This document shows positions 1 to 6,604 of a DNA stretch of 9,133 bases, in pieces. Made by a program: the position numbers and the translations under genes. Numbering within the stretch: the stretch's first letter is position 1; each line of letters opens with the position of its first letter. The notes under the pieces were generated by a model. It did not search any database, had not been told where the DNA came from, and saw only the letters and a program-made list of their open reading frames with translations. The stretch is taken from assembly GCA_024641805.1 (NCBI GenBank), contig JAHECJ010000053.1, positions 1 through 9,133 of the forward strand, read 5' to 3'. The stretch is from Desulfococcus sp. (GTDB lineage: Bacteria > Desulfobacterota > Desulfobacteria > Desulfobacterales > Desulfosalsimonadaceae).

Positions 1-997
1 GCACTATAAAACCAAGATTCAATCCAAAACACCGCTGCTGATTGTTTATGCGCTGATTAACCGTGAGACCATGCTCGATCTTCAGCCGGGACGGAGTGTT
101 GTGGAACGCCTGCTGGAAAACGGCATCGATCTCTACATGATTGATTGGGGATATCCCCAGCAAAAAGACCAGTTTTTAACCATCGACGACCATGTAAACG
201 GTTATATCGACGACATGGTGGATTATATCCGTGAAACACATAAAATCGACCAGATCAATCTCATGGGCATCTGCATGGGCGGTTCATTTTGCGTTATGTA
301 TTCGGCCCTGCATCCCGAAAAGGTTAAAAACCTGATCACCACTGTAACACCAACCAATTTTGACACGGACGAAGGCCTGCTGCACATCTGGATGCGCAAT
401 TTAAACGTTGATCTGCTTGTGGATACCTACGGCAACATGCCGGGAGATTTAATGAATTTTGGTTTTCTACTGTTGAATCCCGCTCGACTGATGATTGATA
501 AATACGTGGGCTTTACTGAAAACATGGATAATAAAGTTTTTGTTGAAAACTTTGTCCGAATGGAAAAATGGATTTTTGACAGTCCGGCCGTCCCGGGTGA
601 AACGTTTCGCCAGTTTATCAAGGATTGTTATCAGCAGAATAAATTAATCAACAGCCAGTTGGAACTTGACGGCAAGCGAGTGGATTTAAAGAACCTTACC
701 ATGCCGCTTTTAAATATATATGGTCAGTTCGATCATCTTGTCCCGCCTGGAGCGTGTAATTTGCTGACATCCCGGGTGGGCAGCCTGGATGTTGAGGACC
801 TGTGCATGAAAACCGGTCATATCGGTATTTATGTGTCATCCAAAAGCCAGAGCGAATTTACGCCAAAAATCATCAGCTGGCTCGCGGAACATGAAGATAT
901 GAAACCGGAAACGACAACGGCCAAAAAGACCCCGGCCAGAAAAAAAAGCACGGCAGCTCCATCTAAACCGAAAGTTAAAAAATCTGTAAAGAAATAA
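1..997 (+). CDS. phaC: Class III poly(3-hydroxyalkanoate) synthase subunit PhaC, 5' partial
   Basis: Polymerises 3-hydroxyacyl-CoA into polyhydroxyalkanoate storage granules; class III enzymes work as PhaC-PhaE complexes. The reading frame is open from base 2, so the gene starts before the window; 331 codons are visible. An ATG at 71 is internal, because the in-frame residues before it (including TPLLIVYALINR) are already typical PhaC. The catalytic triad is visible: the lipase-like box GICMGG with nucleophile Cys at 272-274, Asp in GQFDHLVPP at 731-733, and His in KTGHIG at 818-820. The last 28 residues form a Lys/Ala/Pro/Thr-rich basic tail (10 Lys, 1 Arg), which is not part of the usual alpha/beta-hydrolase core. 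PhaE is not in the window and may lie upstream. The double-GAF gene follows after 39 bases on the same strand. The family call is secure; the class III call rests on the sequence pattern. Confidence 0.93.
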   Translation, partial: HYKTKIQSKTPLLIVYALINRETMLDLQPGRSVVERLLENGIDLYMIDWGYPQQKDQFLTIDDHVNGYIDDMVDYIRETHKIDQINLMGICMGGSFCVMYSALHPEKVKNLITTVTPTNFDTDEGLLHIWMRNLNVDLLVDTYGNMPGDLMNFGFLLLNPARLMIDKYVGFTENMDNKVFVENFVRMEKWIFDSPAVPGETFRQFIKDCYQQNKLINSQLELDGKRVDLKNLTMPLLNIYGQFDHLVPPGACNLLTSRVGSLDVEDLCMKTGHIGIYVSSKSQSEFTPKIISWLAEHEDMKPETTTAKKTPARKKSTAAPSKPKVKKSVKK

Positions 998-1036
998 CAG
1001 AGAACAATGAATTGATATTATTAAGGAGACTAAGAA

Positions 1037-2083
1037 ATGTCCCAGCAAACCGATTATTTTAATGCTTTTATCAACATCAGCAAGGCGTTTGGCACTGCAC
1101 GCAACAAAGATGACATTTTAAACATGATTGTCGAAAACGTCATCGAAACAATGGCAGGAAAAGCAGCATGTCTGTTTTTGGCGGATGGACAGGATAGCAT
1201 TTTCTTGCCGGTTGCCCAGAAGGGACTTTCAGAACAATATCTCCATGCCAGCCCGCTCCAGGCCAAAGGACTTATAAAAGCCATTCTCAATGGCGGTTAT
1301 CTCTCATTCGAGGATGCGACAGCAGATCCGCGACTGGAAAATCGTGATGCCAAAAAAGCTGAAGGGATCGCTTCCATCCTGACGGTTCCGGTCATGGTAA
1401 ACAACCGAACCATCGGCATATTATCCCTGTATACGGCTAAAAAAAGAAAATTCACGGATGATGAAATCAAATTTTTATCAGCCCTTGCGGAACATGGCGG
1501 AATGGCCATCGAACGGGCGCGGCTGATGGATCGCATTCGAAAAAATGCAATGTTATTTTTAAACATGGCAAATAATATCAACTCAAGCTTAGACATTAAA
1601 AAGATTCTTCACATTCTGACCCAGGAAATCGCTGAAGCACTGAATATGATCGGCGTAACCATCCGCCTGTACAACAAAAAAACCAACACCCTGGATCTGG
1701 TTGCCAGTTATGGATTGAGTGAAGCATTTCTAAACAAGGGTCCGGTTGATGCCGGAGATGGGATGCAATTAATCAAAAATGGTGAAACAATTGCAATCAT
1801 GGATGTAAAGACAGACAAACGCATCCAATACACAAATGAAACCATTGCGGAAGGGATTGCATCCATGCTGTGGGCGCCCATCTTTTCAGGTGATGAAGCC
1901 ATCGGCGTCATGCGCCTGTATAGCGGCGAAAAAAGGGAGTTTCCGGAAGATATGCTGATGCTGGTCAATGCACTGGCCCGGCAGGGCGGACTCGCCATTC
2001 AGAACGCTTCCATGTACATTGCATTGCAGAATGACAAGAAGAGTTTAGAAGAAGATGTGTGGAGTCATCGCATGTGGTTTTAG
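1037..2083 (+). CDS. Tandem GAF-domain sensory protein
   Basis: This 348-residue soluble protein is made of two GAF domains, roughly residues 25-162 and 188-325, joined by a helical linker. GAF domains bind small ligands such as cyclic nucleotides, haem or chromophores, or mediate dimerisation. The ligand here cannot be told. Each copy shows the GAF ending pattern: VPVMVNNRTIGILSLY then FTDDEIKFLSALAEHGGMAI in the first, and APIFSGDEAIGVMRLY then FPEDMLMLVNALARQGGLAI in the second. No kinase, GGDEF, HD or DNA-binding output domain is attached, so it probably signals through a partner or is an orphan sensor. The protein ends in a short charged helix closing with WSHRMWF. The start is supported by AAGGAG at about 1023-1028. 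It lies 39 bases after phaC and may be co-transcribed with it, but a link to PHA metabolism is only positional. Confidence 0.88.
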   Translation: MSQQTDYFNAFINISKAFGTARNKDDILNMIVENVIETMAGKAACLFLADGQDSIFLPVAQKGLSEQYLHASPLQAKGLIKAILNGGYLSFEDATADPRLENRDAKKAEGIASILTVPVMVNNRTIGILSLYTAKKRKFTDDEIKFLSALAEHGGMAIERARLMDRIRKNAMLFLNMANNINSSLDIKKILHILTQEIAEALNMIGVTIRLYNKKTNTLDLVASYGLSEAFLNKGPVDAGDGMQLIKNGETIAIMDVKTDKRIQYTNETIAEGIASMLWAPIFSGDEAIGVMRLYSGEKREFPEDMLMLVNALARQGGLAIQNASMYIALQNDKKSLEEDVWSHRMWF

Positions 2084-2171
2084 CACTGATTTCATTGAAA
2101 CTTGCAAGACCTTTTAAGTTGCATCGAAGCTTGAAATAGCAGTAAGGAACATCTGATTTGAGTGCAGTATT

Positions 2172-2213
2172 CAGGTTTCAGTTTCTTTTTTCTTTCCTGA
2201 CACCCGAAACCTG
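2172..2213. repeat. Inverted repeat in intergenic region
   Basis: CAGGTTTC (2172-2179) and GAAACCTG (2206-2213) are perfect 8-base arms separated by 26 pyrimidine-rich bases. It lies about 90 bases after the double-GAF stop. It could form a hairpin but has no clear U-tract after it, so it is a poor intrinsic terminator. The wording (ggtttcag, gacacc, gaaacc) resembles degenerate intergenic repeats I associate with Desulfobacterota genomes; that comparison is from memory. Confidence 0.45.
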
Positions 2214-2341
2214 GCACCAATTGTTTTACCTGTCTTTTTTGTATGACTGATCATGATTTTCAGTGTGCGAAACAATTTGCACAATCCCCTTTCACAGGAA
2301 AGGAATAATTAAAATGACGATTCCGAAGGATAAGCCATCAA

Positions 2342-2494
2342 CCGGCGGTGGCCGTCCGATTCGGCATCACCCGTTATACAACCAGTACATTCCTGCGTAT
2401 GAAGCTGGGCGATGCCCTGTCCCGGCGAAATGTGGCCGCCCATATCTATGAAAGCAGCAGCGAAGCCGAACAGGCATTAAATAAAGTCGTCTGA
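2342..2494 (+). pseudogene. Frame-disrupted C-terminal coding remnant
   Basis: The gap 2084-2539 has no intact convincing gene. In the frame ending at TGA 2492-2494 there are about 50 codons that read like a genuine protein end, including RFGITRYTTSTFLRMKLGD (from about 2357) and then an Ala/Glu-rich helix with AAHIYESSSEAEQAL. The frame has a stop at 2315-2317 just upstream and no good start. The ATG at 2314 lies in a different frame, has an acceptable Shine-Dalgarno (GGAAAGGAA), and would give a 45-residue product of unlikely composition that overlaps the remnant. This suggests a gene tail left after deletion or frameshift. I do not recognise the family securely; it faintly recalls the C-terminus of acyl-CoA-metabolising (CoA-transferase-like) proteins. 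Codon choice (GC-rich third positions) matches neighbouring real genes. Confidence 0.45.
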
Positions 2495-2539
2495 CCTTAT
2501 AAATTCAAACTCTTAAAACATACAAAAAAAGGAATCCAC

Positions 2540-2905
2540 ATGATCACTTATCTGTATTGGGCCGCTGTTATTGGAATCGCAGCAGTTATTTTATTCGGCA
2601 TCGGCATGAAAGCCAAAAAATGGAAACCCGGTTTAATTCTTTCAGTGATTATTCTGGTAGTCGGATGGGGGGCCTACACTTTTCATTTCCAGCAGATTTT
2701 TGTCAAGCGTTACGGCGGTGTCATGGCCATTCAGGTTCCGGCCGGCCAGCTCCACATGGGCGCTACATGGAAAGACGACAACCTGTGGATTGAAAACTAT
2801 GACCCGAAAACCAATACCTGTATTTTCACTGAATATTCCAGAGGCAATCTGCTGGAAGGCAAGGTCATCATCAAAAACTGCAACCCGCTCATGTCCCGGC
2901 AATAA
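2540..2905 (+). CDS. Small two-helix membrane protein with extracytoplasmic domain, conserved hypothetical
   Basis: This 121-residue protein has two predicted membrane helices (about residues 4-23 and 30-50) separated by a very short basic loop (MKAKKWK). By the positive-inside rule both ends face outside the cytoplasm. The remaining 70 residues form a compact soluble domain, including RYGGVMAIQVP and ATWKDDNLWIENYDP. Two Cys residues (94 and 114) lie in this domain and could form a disulfide. No enzymatic motif is seen and I cannot assign a function. The start is supported by AAAGGA at 2528-2533, six bases before the ATG. The gene converges on the selenoprotein gene, with only 30 bases between the two stop codons and no clear terminator between them. 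Confidence 0.75.
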   Translation: MITYLYWAAVIGIAAVILFGIGMKAKKWKPGLILSVIILVVGWGAYTFHFQQIFVKRYGGVMAIQVPAGQLHMGATWKDDNLWIENYDPKTNTCIFTEYSRGNLLEGKVIIKNCNPLMSRQ

Positions 2906-2935
2906 TTGTTCCGCCTTTTTGTCCCGGCGTTACTT

Positions 2936-4006
2936 TTACAAATAAAACAATTCCGGTTTGAGCCCCAACAGGCGATGCACTCGGGCCCACTGGTTGGCAT
3001 CCGCCACGGCGATGGCAAGATCCATAATACCGGTGTCATCAAATCCATCAGACTTAAGGGCCGAAATAACATCCCCGGTGATCCGGTGAGCATATCGCGT
3101 GCCGATAAAGGCAAACGCTTCGACCGGGTTTTCCGGACGGGAATGAAATCCTTCCGCCTCATCCCTGTCTTCAGGGAGAACCGCTTCCACTGTCTGTTGA
3201 ACTTTTTTAATTATTTCCCGATCCAGGCTGCTGCGAAGCTCCCTTTCTTCCAGCATAATCTGGAATGCTTCAATCAGCCGGGGTCTTTTTTTAAGACCGG
3301 ATAGCGCTTCACCCGGATTTTCACCCGTGGCTTGATTAAAAACCGGCGTGATGTTCTGTAATGCCTGTTCATATGTAGTACTATACTGCCTGTTGCTCAG
3401 GTCCATTCTCGCGACGACGAAACTGCCGACCCGAACACCAAACCGCCGAAGCGGCTCGAACCGCCGTAAAGACTCCGGCAGAGCTTCCGGAGACACTTGA
3501 AGCAGATCCGCAATACGATTTATAAAATGAAAGAGCCCGATCACCTGCACATAGTCTAACGCACCATCCCCTGAATGTTCGTGAATCGGATCCAGATCTC
3601 TTGGTGTCATCATCGCCGGTTTATAATGGGCCTTTTTCACCAATTCGATCAGTGCGAATTCCAAAGGGGTAGTGTTCTCAGCAGTTCCTTCGAGCAGTTT
3701 TGCCACCCGGAATGCATCGCCGCCTGCAGCCTGCAGCATGGCCTCGTGGCCGTCGATTCAGTAATGACATTCGTTCAGCCGGGAAACGGCGACTGAAACG
3801 ATTTCACGAGTTGCGCGGGGCTCGTTCCCTGCCCACATGGACAGTTCCCACAAACGGATCATCCGGCGCATGGATCCGGCTCGCAAGGAAAACATCTGAA
3901 CGACTTTCCCAATCTGGCTGATCCCAGTCATTTCTTTTGCATACTGATAGACATTGGCTGTCTCTCCTTTGGCTTTTGAAGGGGGGATCATTTTTATAAA
4001 TGGCAT
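2936..4006 (-). CDS. AhpD/carboxymuconolactone decarboxylase-like selenoprotein (Sec at in-frame TGA 3758-3760)
   Basis: Likely a thiol/selenol-dependent hydroperoxide reductase of the AhpD-like superfamily, cytoplasmic. Read through one TGA, the gene encodes 356 residues. Before the TGA are 82 residues ending REIVSVAVSRLNECHY; after it the same frame continues IDGHEAMLQAAGGDAF. Glu68, Cys80, position 83 (the TGA) and His87 match the AhpD active-site spacing E-x11-C-x2-C-x3-H, so the TGA replaces the second redox Cys, giving C-x-x-U. No other Cys occurs in the protein. Residues up to about 172 form the usual CMD-like helical domain (ending GLFHFINRIADLLQV). The rest looks like a second, degenerate, Cys-free helical domain. 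The start has a strong Shine-Dalgarno (AAAGGAG at 4014-4020). It is the last gene of a minus-strand operon, 82 bases after the ferredoxin-SCP2 gene. AhpD-like selenoproteins are known in bacteria; a simple nonsense mutation is less likely because of the exact position. Confidence 0.88.
3719..3757 (-). promoter_or_regulatory. Candidate bacterial SECIS element directly after the Sec codon
   Basis: Immediately 3' of the TGA (3758-3760) the mRNA can fold as GCC-(AUG)-CUGC-[AGGCU]-GCAG-(GC)-GGC. The upper stem is CUGC (3733-3736) with GCAG (3724-3727). The five-base apical loop AGGCU (3728-3732) carries G at its second and third positions. GCC (3740-3742) pairs with GGC (3719-3721) below a small internal loop. 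The loop begins 26 bases after the TGA, within the spacing known for bacterial SECIS elements, and resembles the AGGUCU loop of E. coli fdhF. A competing short hairpin GGCC-ACGA-GGCC lies closer to the TGA. Folding was done by eye. Confidence 0.5.
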
Positions 4007-4088
4007 GGTGGGACTCCTTTGAAGCTTAATTCAGGTATGGTTCATCTCCGGCGTCAGATATGATGATGATCTCTTCGCGGATAGATGT

Positions 4089-5426
4089 TTATGCCGGAAA
4101 ACACTTCGCAAATTTCTGCATCAGCAAGGGAGAACCTTTTACACGGATCTTTCCGCTGACCATGGCAGCCAAAAGATTTTTTTCCTTTGAAAGGAATGCG
4201 ATCCATGTTTTGGCGTCTGCCTTGATATGGATATCGGATTTGCCGACATGCCCGTCAAAGACAGTGATGGTTTTATCCTTGATCGTAACCGTTGCCAGGA
4301 CTGATTCACTGCCTGTAAAGCTGAAGTGATAGGTGGCTTCCAATCCTTGGGATTGCTCCCGCTGAAAAACAAGGGGCAGCGCATTAAAGAAATTGGCCAC
4401 CGTATCCGGCCGGAGCCCGTTTCCAACATACCGGACGGTCTTGTGGGGATATTGTTTTGTTACATACGCATCGGCATCCGAACCCGGTACCACAAAGATC
4501 ATTTCCTCTTTTTCCTGAAATGGTTTTAACACGGTCCGGTTGTAAGCTTTCCGGTCATCGATATATGGGCCGATGTTCTCTTCACCGGCCGGGCAGACCG
4601 CCATGCAGTAAGTCGATTTGTTGCATATGCCATAGCTTAGCGACTGCCACATGGATACGGTTTCCTTGTCCGGCACTTTATGCCGGTAATCAACTGCATC
4701 CCTGCTGTTTGCAATCTTTTCCACCCAGTCGGAAAACCCGCCCATCCGATCCCGGTAATTATGGGTCATGCAATTTGAAAAATAAAAATATCCGTCTTTC
4801 CGGATGGCGCCCGTGGGGCAGGCTGCCACGCAGAGTTTGCAGTCAATGCAAGGATTATAGTCGATGGGCTGGTCGTAAGCATCAACATTAGCGTCAATCA
4901 GTATCGTAGACAACACGATAAAACCGCCAAATCTGGGGTGGAGAATAAGACGGTTCAATCCAAACTGACCCAGACCGGCAGCAACCGCAAGCGGTTTATG
5001 TGAAATCGCCCACATTTTCCCGGGCCAGCGATCCACATCCATGGGAAACGCCCCGGACGGTGTCAGTGCCCGGACGCCCTTTGCCATTAGTGCGGATGCA
5101 ATTTTCTGGGATGCATATTTGAGTTTTTCCAGCCCGACGATAAATTCATGATCCGATACAGCGCGTGAAATACAGCGAATATTTTCACGATTCAAACGGG
5201 CCGCAAGGACGATCAGACTTTTGGTCTCCGGGAACAATTTAAGGATATCCGTCCGCTGATCGTCCACTTCAGAGCAATTGATCTCAACAATACCAGCGTC
5301 ATCCGCTCCGGATTCCAATGCCAGGGTCTTGACCCATCCGGCGGAAAGAATGGCATCCACATTTTTTGATGGGACGGCCTGTTTTATACGATAGTTGATA
5401 ACTGTTGGATGTTCTTCCAGCCGCAT
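4089..5426 (-). CDS. Ferredoxin-type 4Fe-4S protein fused to an SCP2 sterol-carrier domain
   Basis: This 445-residue protein has three parts. Residues 20-190 resemble the fold found upstream of the clusters in QueG and reductive-dehalogenase-like proteins (HKPLAVAAGLGQFGLNRLIL then HPRFGG). Residues 193-203 hold a full 4Fe-4S motif C-x2-C-x2-C-x3-CP. A second, irregular set (Cys268, Cys274, Cys278-Pro, perhaps with Cys219) probably binds another cluster. Residues 340-445 look like an SCP2 lipid-binding domain (FFNALPLVFQ, TYHFSFTG, IKADAKTWIAFLSKEKN, SGKIRVKGS). A redox protein acting on or near a hydrophobic substrate is plausible; no corrinoid or substrate site is identifiable. An upstream ATG at 5606 overlaps the preceding gene in a poor frame. 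The start at 5426 has GGAAAG about seven bases upstream and lies 17 bases after the membrane-protein stop, so the two are an operon. No signal peptide; cytoplasmic. Confidence 0.85.
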   Translation of the reverse strand: MRLEEHPTVINYRIKQAVPSKNVDAILSAGWVKTLALESGADDAGIVEINCSEVDDQRTDILKLFPETKSLIVLAARLNRENIRCISRAVSDHEFIVGLEKLKYASQKIASALMAKGVRALTPSGAFPMDVDRWPGKMWAISHKPLAVAAGLGQFGLNRLILHPRFGGFIVLSTILIDANVDAYDQPIDYNPCIDCKLCVAACPTGAIRKDGYFYFSNCMTHNYRDRMGGFSDWVEKIANSRDAVDYRHKVPDKETVSMWQSLSYGICNKSTYCMAVCPAGEENIGPYIDDRKAYNRTVLKPFQEKEEMIFVVPGSDADAYVTKQYPHKTVRYVGNGLRPDTVANFFNALPLVFQREQSQGLEATYHFSFTGSESVLATVTIKDKTITVFDGHVGKSDIHIKADAKTWIAFLSKEKNLLAAMVSGKIRVKGSPLLMQKFAKCFPA

Positions 5427-5443
5427 GATAACTTTCCTTTTTC

Positions 5444-5845
5444 TTATTGTTTTACAGCCCCAATGATCACCAGAACAATGGACGACATGAAACAGACCGC
5501 TCCCAGCAATGCCACCGGCGCAAAGGTCATGGCGCCACCGGTGATGCCTCTTAAGATCAGGCCGATCGGCATGATAAACGCAAGGATGGACAAAATGGAA
5601 CACCATTTTTTGCCAGTGCTCCCAAGTGTCAGTTGCGGAAGCAGCACGCCGATAATTAAATTATATAAACCAAACGGCATACCGTGTGTGTGGCCGGCCT
5701 TCAGCAGCAGCCTGGGCAGTGTCATGGCGTAAAACCCATCTTTAAAGAACGGCTCCATGGAAAACCCCAGACAAAATCCGCCGACAGCTCCAACCAGAAT
5801 GGCGATTCCCCCGACAATGACATTTAATCTCCCCTCTTTCATCAT
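5444..5845 (-). CDS. Four-helix integral membrane protein with HTHGM motif, function unknown
   Basis: This protein of 133 residues (132 if the second ATG at 5842 is used) has four likely membrane helices, at about 7-29, 55-75, 82-101 and 106-130. Between helices 1 and 2 is GHTHGMPFGLYNL (residues 51-63), whose two His could bind metal or haem; this is inference. The pattern is not one I can name. A strong Shine-Dalgarno GGGAGGT lies at about 5848-5854; it is close to the first ATG and at ideal distance from the second, so the start is uncertain by one codon. It is the first gene of the operon controlled by the operator at 5913-5932 and sits 17 bases before the ferredoxin-SCP2 gene. It may anchor, or pass electrons to, the iron-sulfur protein. 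Confidence 0.8.
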   Translation of the reverse strand: MMKEGRLNVIVGGIAILVGAVGGFCLGFSMEPFFKDGFYAMTLPRLLLKAGHTHGMPFGLYNLIIGVLLPQLTLGSTGKKWCSILSILAFIMPIGLILRGITGGAMTFAPVALLGAVCFMSSIVLVIIGAVKQ

Positions 5846-5881
5846 GCACCTCCCTGAATTAAATATTACGGCCAGTCTACT

Positions 5882-5904
5882 AACAACCGGTCATATCGGT
5901 TGTT
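5882..5904. repeat. Perfect inverted repeat in leader of the membrane-protein operon
   Basis: AACAACCG (5882-5889) and CGGTTGTT (5897-5904) are perfect 8-base arms around a 7-base centre. It lies between the TetR-type operator and the membrane-protein start, about 37 bases before that ATG. It could be a second protein-binding site or an mRNA hairpin. No U-tract follows on the minus strand, so it is not an intrinsic terminator. Confidence 0.5.
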
Positions 5905-5912
5905 GATCTGTT

Positions 5913-5932
5913 CATACCTAACGGTAGGTATG
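5913..5932. promoter_or_regulatory. TetR-type operator O2 upstream of the membrane protein-FeS/SCP2-selenoprotein operon
   Basis: CATACCTAAC-GGTAGGTATG is a 20-base palindrome with a single mismatched pair. It lies 68 bases upstream of the first operon gene and matches the site overlapping the tetR start (6585-6604) at 15 of 20 positions. The TetR gene is adjacent, so this is most likely its operator. I could not place a convincing -35/-10 pair around it; TTAACA (5931-5936) is a possible -35. Confidence 0.7.
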
Positions 5933-5941
5933 TTAAATATC

Positions 5942-5977
5942 AAAAAAACACCCGGTGAAACAACAGGGTTCTCCGGG
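5942..5977 (-). terminator. Weak intrinsic terminator after tetR
   Basis: On the minus strand a 5-bp GC stem (CCGGG at 5973-5977 in plus coordinates with CCCGG at 5951-5955) is followed two bases later by seven T (5942-5948). The stem begins at the tetR stop codon. The loop is long (17 bases), so efficiency is doubtful and read-through into the operon is possible. Confidence 0.4.
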
Positions 5978-5978
5978 G

Positions 5979-6587
5979 TTATTCTGATGTTACGCGCAGC
6001 GACTCCAGGTAACGAATCAGGGTGTCCGCGCAAATAACAAGAATTTCGATATTGTGCGTGGTTTTTGCGAGTCCGCGGCCGCCGGTCAGGGCAGCGACGA
6101 AAAAAGTAGCCGTGCTGACAGGATCCGCCGTCTTGATGACGGTGCCATTGTTTTGCCCCCGGCGAATGGCATCGGCAATACCGTTTCGCCAGAAATCATA
6201 AAGTTCTACAAAACGCTGGCGGAATTCTTCATCCATGGCGGACATTTCCTGAGCCAGATTATTTAACGGACAGCCGAAAGCAATGTCCGAATCGTTTAAC
6301 TCCGCCCCGGCCGAAAGCATTGCCTCCTGAAGCCCTGTAATTGGGTCCGGGTGTCCTTCAAGGGGTGTCAGCCAGGTATCCTGGACCATATCGCGAACCC
6401 GCTCAAGAATAGCGTAACCCAAGGCGTTTTTGTTGGGAAAATGATGATACAGGGCTCCCTTGGTGAGACCTGTATCTGAAAGGATGTCGTTAACGCTTGA
6501 CGACTTAAACCCCTTTTGGTGGATCACCGACAGCGCGGCATCAATGATGTCGTTTTTTGATTTTTCAGGATTTTTCTTTTTTTTCAT
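5979..6587 (-). CDS. TetR/AcrR-family transcriptional repressor, possible redox/electrophile sensor
   Basis: This 202-residue DNA-binding repressor has an N-terminal helix-turn-helix domain at residues 10-58, with the family signature TGLTKGALYHHFPNKNALG. The C-terminal ligand domain contains FGCPLNNLAQEMS, placing Cys106 where NemR-like regulators carry their electrophile-sensing Cys. The sensing role is inferred. A longer frame opens at a TTG at 6623, but that TTG is the first base triplet of a TTGACA promoter box. The ATG at 6587 begins MKKKKNPEKS, a usual basic start, and is preferred. No Shine-Dalgarno is visible, consistent with a leaderless message. An operator overlaps the start codon, implying autorepression. 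A second copy controls the downstream operon. Confidence 0.9.
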   Translation of the reverse strand: MKKKKNPEKSKNDIIDAALSVIHQKGFKSSSVNDILSDTGLTKGALYHHFPNKNALGYAILERVRDMVQDTWLTPLEGHPDPITGLQEAMLSAGAELNDSDIAFGCPLNNLAQEMSAMDEEFRQRFVELYDFWRNGIADAIRRGQNNGTVIKTADPVSTATFFVAALTGGRGLAKTTHNIEILVICADTLIRYLESLRVTSE

Positions 6588-6604
6588 ACCGACCAGTATG
6601 CATG
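6585..6604. promoter_or_regulatory. TetR-type operator O1 overlapping the tetR start codon and -10 box
   Basis: CATACCGACC-AGTATGCATG shares 15 of 20 positions with the near-perfect palindrome at 5913-5932. It also contains its own CATAC-N6-GTATG symmetry at 6585-6600. It covers the start codon (6585-6587) and the -10 hexamer (6595-6600), so bound repressor would block RNA polymerase. Confidence 0.7.

Noticed and set aside
2263..2451. A 62-residue plus-strand ORF.
   Set aside because: Its composition is not protein-like, and it overlaps a better-reading frame that forms the coding remnant.
3700..3921. Plus-strand ORFs overlapping the selenoprotein gene, and similar antisense ORFs over other genes.
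   Set aside because: They are shadows of well-supported minus-strand coding sequence, with no independent support.
4031..4040. TCAGGTATGG in the gap before the selenoprotein gene as a third TetR operator.
   Set aside because: Only one half-site matches; no symmetrical partner is present.
5427..5606. An N-terminal extension of the ferredoxin-SCP2 protein from ATG 5606.
   Set aside because: It overlaps most of the membrane-protein gene and reads as low-quality sequence, and a good Shine-Dalgarno precedes 5426.
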